Positions 22,130 through 29,357 of a DNA stretch of 35,385 bases are shown here, one piece after another. Source of the DNA: an uncultured Desulfovibrio sp. GTDB lineage: Bacteria; Desulfobacterota; Desulfovibrionia; Desulfovibrionales; Desulfovibrionaceae. The notes below the pieces were generated by a model that saw only the letters and a program-made list of their open reading frames with translations, had not been told where the DNA came from and searched no databases. The translations under genes were made by a program, and so were the position numbers. The stretch covers positions 1 to 35,385 of the forward strand of contig CACZQM010000065.1 in NCBI GenBank assembly GCA_902783285.1, written 5' to 3'. Each line of letters starts with the position of its first letter. Within the stretch, counting starts at the first letter, position 1.

Positions 22130-23563
22130 ATGAAACTCCTTTTTGAACGGAGCCGCCCCGGCAGGGGCGCATCCCTGATCCCCGCCCCGGAAAAAGGCCT
22201 TCCCGCTCCGGACCCTTCCCTGTTGCGTTCCGTGCCCCCACGGCTGCCCGAGATCTCCGAAGTCGACCTGGGCCGCCACTATACCGAACTGGCCAAGCAG
22301 ACCCACGGCGTCAACGACGGCTTTTATCCGCTCGGCTCATGCACCATGAAATACAATCCCCGGATCGATGAGGCAGCGGCCTCGCTTCCCGGGTTCACGG
22401 GCATCCATCCGCTCCAGCCGGCAGAAAGCGCCCAGGGCTGCCTTGAAGTGCTTTACGACGCAGAGCGGCTGCTCTGCGAGATCACCGGCATGGATGCCAT
22501 GACCATGCAGCCGGCCGCCGGCGCCCATGGCGAGTACACGGGGCTCCTGCTCATCCGCTGCTACCACCTTTCCCGCGGCGACAGGGAGAGGACCAGGATC
22601 ATCGTTCCCGATTCCGCCCACGGCACCAATCCTGCCTCTGCAGCCATGGCCGGGTTCACGGTGGTATCCATCCCCTCCAATGCCGAAGGCGGCGTGGATC
22701 TTGATGCGCTGCGGGCTGCCGTCGGCAAGGATACTGCGGGCCTCATGCTCACGAATCCCAACACCGTCGGCCTGTTCGACCCGAACATCCTGGAGATCAC
22801 CAAGATCGTCCATGATGCCGGCGGGCTCTGCTACTATGACGGGGCGAACCTCAATGCCGTCATGGGGCATGCGCGTCCCGGCGACATGGGGTTCGACTGC
22901 GTCCATGTCAACCTCCACAAGACATTCTCCACCCCGCACGGCGGGGGCGGACCGGGCAGCGGTCCCGTGGGCTGCAAAAGATCCCTGGAACAGTTCCTGC
23001 CCTCCCCGCGCGTCGTCATGCGCGACGGCACGCTGGTGTTTGCCGATCCTCCGGCATCCATGGGCAAGGTGCGTTCCTTCTATGGAAACTTCCTTGTCGT
23101 CGTGCGCGCCCTGACATACATCATGACCCTGGGCAGGGAAGGCATCCCCGAGGCTTCCGCCGGCGCGGTGCTCAACGCCCGGTACATGATGAAGAAGCTC
23201 AGCGGCGCCTACCGCATGGCCTACGACAGCCCCTGCATGCACGAATTCGTCATGACCCTTGAACAACTGAAGAAGGACACGGGGGTCTCCGCCATGGATG
23301 TTGCCAAGTCGCTCCTTGACTACGGCATCCATCCGCCGACGATGTACTTCCCCCTTATCGTCCATGAAGCCCTGATGGTCGAACCCACGGAAACAGAGAG
23401 CAGGGAGACCCTTGACGCAGCTGTGGACATCTTCCTGGAGATCCTCCGCAAAGCCGGTGATGACCCGCAGTACCTCCATGAAGCGCCCCATGGCTGCCCC
23501 ATCGGCAGGCCGGACGAGGTGAAAGCCGCCCGCAGCCCCGTGCTGCGGTATCCTTTTGAATGA
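22130..23563 (+). CDS. gcvPB: Glycine dehydrogenase (decarboxylating) subunit 2
   Basis: A 477-residue catalytic subunit that decarboxylates glycine with PLP and loads the aminomethyl group on GcvH. The PLP-binding lysine is K264 in VNLHKTFSTPHGGGGPGSG, with GFYPLGSCTMKYNP, PAAGAHGEYTGLL and DSAHGTNPASA also typical. The start at 22130 is preferred over the in-frame ATG at 22121, because AGGGAGGT touches the latter and spaces the former by 9 bases. It ends the operon; a strong terminator follows 11 bases after the stop. Confidence 0.95.
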   Translation: MKLLFERSRPGRGASLIPAPEKGLPAPDPSLLRSVPPRLPEISEVDLGRHYTELAKQTHGVNDGFYPLGSCTMKYNPRIDEAAASLPGFTGIHPLQPAESAQGCLEVLYDAERLLCEITGMDAMTMQPAAGAHGEYTGLLLIRCYHLSRGDRERTRIIVPDSAHGTNPASAAMAGFTVVSIPSNAEGGVDLDALRAAVGKDTAGLMLTNPNTVGLFDPNILEITKIVHDAGGLCYYDGANLNAVMGHARPGDMGFDCVHVNLHKTFSTPHGGGGPGSGPVGCKRSLEQFLPSPRVVMRDGTLVFADPPASMGKVRSFYGNFLVVVRALTYIMTLGREGIPEASAGAVLNARYMMKKLSGAYRMAYDSPCMHEFVMTLEQLKKDTGVSAMDVAKSLLDYGIHPPTMYFPLIVHEALMVEPTETESRETLDAAVDIFLEILRKAGDDPQYLHEAPHGCPIGRPDEVKAARSPVLRYPFE

Positions 23564-23574
23564 CGCAACATCCT

Positions 23575-23603
23575 GGCCCTGCCGACCGGCAGGGCCTTCT
23601 TTT
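23575..23603 (+). terminator. Intrinsic terminator of the gcv operon
   Basis: GGCCCTGCC (23575-23583) pairs with GGCAGGGCC (23588-23596) around a 4-base loop, followed by TTCTTTT. Confidence 0.88.
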
Positions 23604-23824
23604 GGGCATCTCCACTTCATTTTGTCAATTTTCCCGTGTATATCATCCCGCAAAATGGCAGAGGCATTTAACAATAAAAATCTATCTTTTTTCAACTCAT
23701 GGTTAAAATCGACCGTATCTGAGCGAATAAAAATCACTCAAATAAGAAAAGACATGGAAACAAAAGATATTGACACTTTTTTATCAAAGACATAAAAATA
23801 AATGAGTTCATTTTGGAGGATGAT
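23604..23824. other. AT-rich intergenic island before the MucR-like gene
   Basis: About 220 bases whose base composition falls sharply below the GC-rich surroundings, with many A and T tracts (for example AATAAAAATCT, AATAAAAATCACTC, TTTTTTATC, CATAAAAATAAATG). It holds the promoter at 23770-23798. A 46-codon frame at 23655-23795 is open but has no ribosome site and unusual codon use, so I do not call it a gene. Ros/MucR proteins bind AT-rich DNA, so this may be a self-control region. Confidence 0.6.
23770..23798 (+). promoter_or_regulatory. Promoter of the Ros/MucR-like gene
   Basis: A perfect -35 TTGACA at 23770-23775, a 17-base spacer and TAAAAA at 23793-23798, about 26 bases before the start codon. 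Confidence 0.65.
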
Positions 23825-24250
23825 ATGGACGAATATATAGGTGCTGCGCAAAAGCTTGTTGCGGCCCAAGCCAGCGTCAGGGTCATGACGGAAGACGAAA
23901 TGGTGAGCATGATCGCTTCCCTTGCCGCAAATCTGCGGATCATGGACAACGCGCAGCCTTCGCCGAAGGCTGCCGATGTGATCGCCGATGACTCCATCGA
24001 TCCCCGGGTATCCAAAAAATCCATCACAGATAAAAGCATCACGTGCCTTTGCTGCGGTAAAAAAGCCAAGGTCCTCAACAAAAAGCACCTGGCGACCCAT
24101 GGGCTCACCCCATCCCAGTACAGGGCGAAATTCAAGCTGCCCAAGGGCATCCCCCTCACATGCAAGGATCTTACGAAGAGCCGCCGGGACAAGATGAACG
24201 AGATGCGCCTGTGGGAACGGCGTCCCAGGAACACCGATACCAAGGCATGA
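23825..24250 (+). CDS. Ros/MucR-family zinc-finger transcription regulator
   Basis: A 141-residue DNA-binding protein. The N-terminal helical part (GAAQKLVAAQASVRVMTEDE) resembles the oligomerising region of MucR. The zinc finger is at about 74-104, with ligands C74, C77, H88 and H92, followed by GLTPSQYRAKFKLP, the family's signature. In rhizobia and Brucella such proteins act as global, H-NS-like repressors of AT-rich promoters; the role here is unknown. GGAGG 5 bases before the ATG at 23825 sets the start. It is preceded by an AT-rich region that may be its own operator and followed by a terminator hairpin. Confidence 0.9.
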   Translation: MDEYIGAAQKLVAAQASVRVMTEDEMVSMIASLAANLRIMDNAQPSPKAADVIADDSIDPRVSKKSITDKSITCLCCGKKAKVLNKKHLATHGLTPSQYRAKFKLPKGIPLTCKDLTKSRRDKMNEMRLWERRPRNTDTKA

Positions 24251-24262
24251 CCTTTCCGCATG

Positions 24263-24295
24263 AGACCCCATGGCACCTGCATGGGGTCTTCTCTT
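24263..24295 (+). terminator. Probable terminator of the MucR-like gene
   Basis: AGACCCCATG (24263-24272) pairs with CATGGGGTCT (24280-24289) around a 7-base loop, followed by TCTCTT, a broken T tract. Confidence 0.65.
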
Positions 24296-24324
24296 CCCGA
24301 TCCCAGCCCAGAGGAGCCATGGCC

Positions 24325-24786
24325 ATGCAGGACGAACATGCCGTCATACGTTCCGCGACTGCCGGGGATGCCGGTAAGATCGTTTCCATCGCCCAGGAAG
24401 CCTATGCCATGTACGTGCCCAGGATGGGAAAGAAGCCCTTCCCCATGCTCGATGACTATGGCGCCCATATCAGGGATGGCCACGCTGCCGTCCTCGAGGT
24501 AGGCGGGGAAGTCCAGGGCTTTGTCATACTCCTTCCGGCGGGATCCGGCACCCTCCTGCTCGACAATGTCGCCGTATCTCCCGCTTGCCAGGGGCGTGGC
24601 TACGGGCGCATGCTCATTGGATATGCCGTGGATGCTGCCAGGGCCCGAGGCTGCGAACGCATCATCCTTTATACCAATGTAGCCATGACGGAAAACCAGG
24701 CCCTGTACCCGCACCTTGGCTTTGCCGAGAGCCACCGCATCTGCGAAAAGGGCTACCAGCGCATCTATTACGCCAAAGACCTCTAG
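24325..24786 (+). CDS. GNAT-family N-acetyltransferase
   Basis: A 153-residue acetyltransferase. The acetyl-CoA-binding motif is VSPACQGRGYGRMLIGYA, with the QGRGYG pyrophosphate loop; the strand before it is LLLDNVAV, and the C-terminal FAESHRICEKGYQRIYYAKD is typical of the fold. The substrate is not known; the family covers amines, amino acids and proteins. GAGGAG at 24311-24316 better suits the ATG at 24325 than that at 24319. It stands between the regulator and the TagO-like gene with no sign of a shared operon. Confidence 0.9.
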   Translation: MQDEHAVIRSATAGDAGKIVSIAQEAYAMYVPRMGKKPFPMLDDYGAHIRDGHAAVLEVGGEVQGFVILLPAGSGTLLLDNVAVSPACQGRGYGRMLIGYAVDAARARGCERIILYTNVAMTENQALYPHLGFAESHRICEKGYQRIYYAKDL

Positions 24787-24884
24787 GTGCAGCACCTGCA
24801 GGACTGTGAGCCCCTGATCTTCATGCAGGCTCCAGGCAGCCTTTGTTCCTTTCCCTGCCGGCGTACCGGGCTTCAAAAGGAATC

Positions 24885-24913
24885 TTGCTCCTGCTCCTGA
24901 TGCCGGTTATGAT
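24885..24913 (+). promoter_or_regulatory. Candidate promoter of the TagO-like gene
   Basis: TTGCTC at 24885-24890, a 17-base spacer and TATGAT at 24908-24913, about 28 bases before the start codon. Confidence 0.55.
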
Positions 24914-24941
24914 CCAGGCAGAAGCCAAGGAGCGATCTCTC

Positions 24942-25544
24942 ATGCGTATGCTTTGCCTGCTTTTCCTTGCCGTTTTTGCCATGCCTCTGCCCGTGCATGC
25001 CGAAGGGCTCTCCTCCGATCTGGCAGCCTGCGCTACGATCGAGGACGGCAGCCGCCGCCTGGAATGCTATGACGCGCTTGCCCAGCGAGAAAAAGAAGCC
25101 GCGGAGCTGGCTAAGAAGGAGCCATGGTTCGTATCCCAGTATGCATCGAAGCTGGATGACAGCCAGAATGTGTTCCTGTCTGCTTCCGCCATGGCTCCCT
25201 TCATCGACAGGGATGGGCGCCCCCACTGGCCCAGCCTGTGCATACGCTGCTCGGAAAACAAGACCTTTGCCTATGTCATTTGGGATATCCCGCTGGGCAG
25301 TCACGACTTGAAGGTCACGGAACGCCTCGACCAGCAAAAGGCAGAGGAAGCGACGTGGGAGGTGTCCTCCGACCGCAAGGCGTGCTTCCGCCCTTCTGCG
25401 GTCGCCTTCCTCAAGTCGCTTGTCAGGCACAACAAGCTGCTGCTGCAGGTCGTGCCGGAAAACGATACGGCGCAGACAGCAGAATTTTCCCTGGAAGGAC
25501 TCGCAAAGGCCATCGCCCCCCTGCGCAAGGCATGCGGCTGGTGA
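24942..25544 (+). CDS. TagO/VasI-like type VI secretion-associated protein
   Basis: A 200-residue exported protein with a signal peptide (MRMLCLLFLAVFAMPLPVHA, cleavage near residue 20). The mature part follows the VasI/TagO pattern: LAACATIEDGSRRLECYDALAQ with cysteines C30 and C42, PWFVSQYASKLDDSQNV, LCIRCSENKT, VTERLDQQKAEEATWEVSSD, and the characteristic end LRKACGW. Members of this family are accessory proteins of type VI secretion, but no type VI genes lie in this window, so the copy may be a stray or serve another role. AAGGAG 9 bases upstream supports the ATG at 24942, and the open frame before it is not needed. Confidence 0.87.
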   Translation: MRMLCLLFLAVFAMPLPVHAEGLSSDLAACATIEDGSRRLECYDALAQREKEAAELAKKEPWFVSQYASKLDDSQNVFLSASAMAPFIDRDGRPHWPSLCIRCSENKTFAYVIWDIPLGSHDLKVTERLDQQKAEEATWEVSSDRKACFRPSAVAFLKSLVRHNKLLLQVVPENDTAQTAEFSLEGLAKAIAPLRKACGW

Positions 25545-25553
25545 TCCGCTGTC

Positions 25554-26009
25554 CTATCCCAGGGCGTCCAGCATCTGCTGGGGGTTGTCGTCTGGCTTGA
25601 CCGGTCCGAATGCCTTGAGGATAACGCCCTGCTCGTCGATGAGGTATGCCGTGCGCACGACGCCCATGGTGACCTTCCCGTAGTTCTTCTTCTCGTGCCA
25701 TACGTCATACGCTTTTATGACGGCAAGGTCAGCGTCCGAAAGCAGGACGAAGGGAAGGGAATATTTCTGCTCGAATCTCTTGTGCGAGGCAACGCTGTCC
25801 CTGCTGATGCCGATCACGGCAGCATTCTTTCCGTCGAACCGGGGGAAGCGCTCGGCAAATCCGCAGGCCTGCCTGGTGCAGCCCGGGGTATTGTCTTTGG
25901 GATAAAAATAAAGAACGACCTTCCGGCCCCTGAATTCTTCCAGAGAGCGTTCGCGCCCGTCCTGGTCGGGAAGCGTGAACATGGGGGCGGGGATGCCTGT
26001 CGGGAGCAT
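25554..26009 (-). CDS. bcp: Peroxiredoxin, Bcp (PrxQ) type
   Basis: A 151-residue thiol peroxidase that reduces hydrogen and organic peroxides. The active site is FYPKDNTPGCTRQACGF: the peroxidatic cysteine in NTPGC and a second cysteine five residues later, the PrxQ arrangement with both on one helix. GISRDSVASHKRFEQKY and LLSDADLAVIKAYDVW are also typical. The start at 26009 has AGGAGG 5 bases upstream. It is convergent with the TagO-like gene (9 bases between stops) and would help an anaerobe survive oxygen exposure. Confidence 0.95.
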   Translation of the reverse strand: MLPTGIPAPMFTLPDQDGRERSLEEFRGRKVVLYFYPKDNTPGCTRQACGFAERFPRFDGKNAAVIGISRDSVASHKRFEQKYSLPFVLLSDADLAVIKAYDVWHEKKNYGKVTMGVVRTAYLIDEQGVILKAFGPVKPDDNPQQMLDALG

Positions 26010-26042
26010 GGCAGCCTCCTGGCTGAAGTGGCATGATGCATC

Positions 26043-26071
26043 TACTTAACCCCCGCCTGCATGGCCGTCAA
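26043..26071 (-). promoter_or_regulatory. Candidate promoter of bcp
   Basis: Read leftward, TTGACG (26071-26066), a 17-base spacer and TAAGTA (26048-26043). The leader would be about 27 bases. Confidence 0.5.
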
Positions 26072-26145
26072 CTGGACAGGGCACCGTGCGCCTGCGCCCG
26101 TTCGTGGCATCCTCTGCAAAGCCTGCAAACACATCCAGCCAATGA

Positions 26146-26174
26146 TTGATCTTTTTTAATGCAAATATTAAATA
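26146..26174 (+). promoter_or_regulatory. Candidate promoter region of the TAXI transporter operon
   Basis: TTGATC at 26146-26151 with TAAATA at 26169-26174 (17 bases), or TTAAAT one base earlier. The following 120 bases, to the start codon at 26296, are AT-rich, and a second weak candidate (TTGCTA at about 26223) lies there. The intergenic region 26010-26295 holds no gene. Confidence 0.4.
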
Positions 26175-26295
26175 TGTGACAACTCCGGCCCGCGGCAACA
26201 CCCACATATCCTTCATAAAATGCTTGCTATTTTTCCACATTCAATTATTTTTACAAAACACATTCCATCATTTTTTATGCAGGAGACGGATAGAT

Positions 26296-27369
26296 ATGTT
26301 TGCTTTGAATCTGCGTCATGTCGTAGCAGCAGCGGCAGCCGCCGCGTTCATGGTCTCCGGGGCCGTGTGTGCCGAGCCTGCCCTGGCAGCCAAAACGGAA
26401 AAGATCGTCTTTGCCGCCGGCCGTCCTGATGATGCCTGGTTCGCCTTGTCCCACGGGCTTGCCTCCATGATCAACGAGCGTTCGGAATGGCTCGAAGCCG
26501 AAGTCGTCGCCACCGCCGGCATCGGCGACGCGACAAAGCTGGCCCAGCGCGACCCCGAAAAGCGGAAGAACCATATCGTCATCACCATGACGCCCGGCAT
26601 GGAGCTCTGGGCCACGCCCGAGTACACCACGAAGAAGATCGGTTCCATGGGCATGCTCGCATCGGCCCTTGTCACGCTCGACCCCAACATCAAGACCTGG
26701 GCAGACCTCAAGGGCAAGACCATCGCACTTCCCCGCAAGGTCAAGCAATCCTACACCTACCTCTACATCGACATGCTCCAGCAGGCCGGCATACTCGACA
26801 CGGTCAAGCTCCGCCATGGCGGGACATCGGCATGCCTCACCGCCCTCCAGGACGGCGCCGCCGATGCCGGAGCCATCACCATCGACTTCCTGTTCCCGGA
26901 CAAGGCTACCCCCGGTTCCTTCCTCGAGCAGCTGCAAACGCGCGGCCCCGTCTATTTCATCGAGCAGGGCAATACCCAGAAGAACATCGACATGATGGCC
27001 CTGGCCGGCAAGCAGAAGGAATTTGAAGGCGCCGAAGTCCCGCCGCTCGCCATGGTCGCTCCGGCAGGATCTTTCGGTCCGACGCAGACAGAGCCCCTCA
27101 CCATCATGACCCCCCCGGTGTTCTGGGCCGCCGGCACCCAGGTCCCCGACAAGATCATTTATGAAGTCGTGCGCATCATGTACGAAGCGGCCAAAAACAA
27201 CGAGTTCGGGCAGTACCATGTGCGCGGCAAGGGGATGACCGCTGATTTCATCGTCACTTCCTTCTGGCCCACTGTCGAAGAATGCCGCAAAAACTGGCAT
27301 CCCGGCGCTCTGAAATACTTTGATGAACATGGCATCCGGCTGAGGACCGTCAGCGAAAGCTACAAGTAG
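26296..27369 (+). CDS. TAXI-family TRAP transporter substrate-binding protein
   Basis: A 357-residue periplasmic binding protein. It has a signal peptide (to about residue 31, cleavage after ALA), then KIVFAAGRPDDAWFALSHGL, the TAXI opening resembling GTGGTGGTYYPLG in other members, IKTWADLKGKTIALPRKVK, and TALQDGAADAGAITIDFLF. TAXI proteins bind glutamate, other carboxylates or unknown ligands; the ligand here is not known. Its partner, a fused permease, is encoded 64 bases downstream. The start at 26296 has AGGAGA 9 bases upstream. A stable hairpin in the gap probably keeps the binding-protein mRNA abundant. Confidence 0.9.
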   Translation: MFALNLRHVVAAAAAAAFMVSGAVCAEPALAAKTEKIVFAAGRPDDAWFALSHGLASMINERSEWLEAEVVATAGIGDATKLAQRDPEKRKNHIVITMTPGMELWATPEYTTKKIGSMGMLASALVTLDPNIKTWADLKGKTIALPRKVKQSYTYLYIDMLQQAGILDTVKLRHGGTSACLTALQDGAADAGAITIDFLFPDKATPGSFLEQLQTRGPVYFIEQGNTQKNIDMMALAGKQKEFEGAEVPPLAMVAPAGSFGPTQTEPLTIMTPPVFWAAGTQVPDKIIYEVVRIMYEAAKNNEFGQYHVRGKGMTADFIVTSFWPTVEECRKNWHPGALKYFDEHGIRLRTVSESYK

Positions 27370-27392
27370 CCTCATCAGCACACAGCCTTCCA

Positions 27393-27418
27393 GGGGGCGC
27401 TCCGTCCGGGGCGCCCCC
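27393..27418 (+). promoter_or_regulatory. GC-rich intercistronic hairpin
   Basis: GGGGGCGC (27393-27400) pairs with GCGCCCCC (27411-27418) around a 10-base loop. No T tract follows, so it is more likely an mRNA-stabilising or attenuating hairpin than a full terminator. Confidence 0.6.
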
Positions 27419-27433
27419 CCATTCAGGACCGAT

Positions 27434-29317
27434 ATGCATTCCGATTCCCCCCTGTCATCCGCGGCACGCATCCTGTGCGCGATCCTGGCCCTGTCCATGA
27501 TCGCCTACCATTTTTTCTACATCGTGGAACTTCCCTTCGAGCCCTCCATCAATGCCATCATCCACCTGGGGCTGGCCTTCTGCGTCCTGCTCACGGCCAA
27601 CATGGGCTACCGCTTCCGCGTTGTCGACCTTCTCTTCCTTGCTGCCGCCATCGGGGTCACGGCCTACTTTTTCTACGATTACGAGACCATCCTGGAAGAT
27701 CCCAGCTATCCTCCCCGGACTGCGCTGATTGCGGGCATTGCGGCCGCAGCCGTGACATTTTACCTCACATGGCGTGATTTCGGCTATATCTTCCCCTTCA
27801 TCGCCGTGCTGGGGATCGCCTACATGTGGTTCGGCTCCCAGCTGCCCGGAGCCCTGCGCGCACCCTCCATGGATTTTGAGCGCATGGTCACCCTGCTCTG
27901 CGCTGACGTCACGTCTCCATGGGGGCTTTACGGGAGCCTGCTCATCCTTTCCGCCAACTACCTCTTCCTCTTCATCATATTCGGCACGGTGCTCGAAGCC
28001 TTCGGTGGCCTCCGCTTCATCATGCATATCGGGAACTGGGCGGCGCGCTTTTTCCGCAGCGGCGCGGCAGCCCTCTCCATCGTTTCCAGCGCGCTCCTCG
28101 GCTCCATCACCGGCAGCACCGTGGCCAACATCACCGTCACGGGCACGTTCACCATCCCGTTGATGAAGAAGACCAACTATACGCCTGAGCAGGCCGCAGC
28201 CATCGAGACCTCCGCTTCCTGCGGCGGACAGATCCTCCCGCCCATCATGGGCGCCACGGTCTTCGTCATGAGCGGCTTCACGGGGATCCCCTATGTCGCC
28301 ATCGTCGAAGCCTCCGTCGTCGGGGCCCTCATTTATTTCGCGCAGCTTCTCGTCTATGCGGAATTGAACGCCCGGAAAAGGAACATCCTCCCCCTGCCGG
28401 ACAAAAGCGTGGACATGCGCTCCATGCTCATTGCGGCACCCGTCTTCATATGCCCGCTCGCCCTGCTGCTCGTGCTCCTTTTTTCAGGGCTATCGCTGAT
28501 GAAGACGATCTTCTGGTGCATCCTTTCCGTCGTGGCCATCGGCGTCACCGCAAACGTTTTCCAGAAGGAAAAGCTGGATTGGAAGGAGGTCCTCACCAGC
28601 ACGGTCAAGGGCACGGTATCCGGCAGCCAGATAGCCGTCGTGCTGGCGCTCATCGGTGTGGCCGTCGCCTGCGTGGAAGTCACGGGGCTGGGCATGCGTC
28701 TCGGCACCTTCCTGGTCTCCCTGAGCATGAACAACCTCTTCATACTCCTCTGCCTCACGGCCTTCACGGCCATCCTGCTGGGCATCGGCCTGCCTTCGCC
28801 GGCGGCGTACATCATCTGCGCCACCATCCTTTCTCCGGCACTGGTCAAGATGGGCGTGCCCCTGCTCCAGGCACATATCTTCCCCCTGTTCTATGCCCTG
28901 TTCTCACACCTTACGCCACCGGTGGGCATAGGCCTCATGGTCGCCTGCAAGATGGCGGAATCCCGCTATACGGCTTCGGCCATGGAAGCGCTCAAGGCGG
29001 CTTTCCCCTCCTTCCTCCTGCCGTTCTTCTTCGTGTATACACCGGGGATCATGCTGCTGGCGCCCACAGCCACGGAAAACGCCGTCCACATCCTGGCGGC
29101 ATTGATCTTCATCTTTGTATTTTCCATCGTGGTGAACCGCTATTTTGCCGTCAGGGCATCCCTGCTGGACATGGCGCTCGGCACCGCATCATGCGCCGCC
29201 ACGGGGATGTTCATACTGCTGCCTGCGCATCCCGCTGGCTTCCTGGCGACCGGTGCCGTGCTCGGCATCTGCTGCGCGGCATGCAACCTGTTCCATGCGC
29301 GCGCTGCCACCAGCTAG
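27434..29317 (+). CDS. TRAP transporter, fused DctQ-DctM type permease (TAXI partner)
   Basis: A 627-residue inner-membrane protein with about 16 or more hydrophobic helices. The first part (to about residue 170) corresponds to the small DctQ subunit and the rest to the large DctM subunit, as in TAXI systems, where the two are fused. DctM marks: LLGSITGSTVANITVTGTFTIPLMKK (first 20 residues shown as LLGSITGSTVANITVTGTFT), SCGGQILPPIMGA, and LGIGLPSPAAYII. Transport is driven by a sodium or proton gradient. ATG at 27434; AGGA lies a few bases before. It is convergent with the RocB-like gene (40 bases between the stops). Confidence 0.92.
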   Translation: MHSDSPLSSAARILCAILALSMIAYHFFYIVELPFEPSINAIIHLGLAFCVLLTANMGYRFRVVDLLFLAAAIGVTAYFFYDYETILEDPSYPPRTALIAGIAAAAVTFYLTWRDFGYIFPFIAVLGIAYMWFGSQLPGALRAPSMDFERMVTLLCADVTSPWGLYGSLLILSANYLFLFIIFGTVLEAFGGLRFIMHIGNWAARFFRSGAAALSIVSSALLGSITGSTVANITVTGTFTIPLMKKTNYTPEQAAAIETSASCGGQILPPIMGATVFVMSGFTGIPYVAIVEASVVGALIYFAQLLVYAELNARKRNILPLPDKSVDMRSMLIAAPVFICPLALLLVLLFSGLSLMKTIFWCILSVVAIGVTANVFQKEKLDWKEVLTSTVKGTVSGSQIAVVLALIGVAVACVEVTGLGMRLGTFLVSLSMNNLFILLCLTAFTAILLGIGLPSPAAYIICATILSPALVKMGVPLLQAHIFPLFYALFSHLTPPVGIGLMVACKMAESRYTASAMEALKAAFPSFLLPFFFVYTPGIMLLAPTATENAVHILAALIFIFVFSIVVNRYFAVRASLLDMALGTASCAATGMFILLPAHPAGFLATGAVLGICCAACNLFHARAATS

Positions 29318-29357
29318 CGCTGCCGAATCGTTCCCGCCTTCCTCCCATCACGTCCGT

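Noticed and set aside
23655-23795. 46-codon frame in the AT-rich island
   Set aside because: There is no ribosome site, codon use is unlike every neighbour, and the promoter of the next gene lies inside it.
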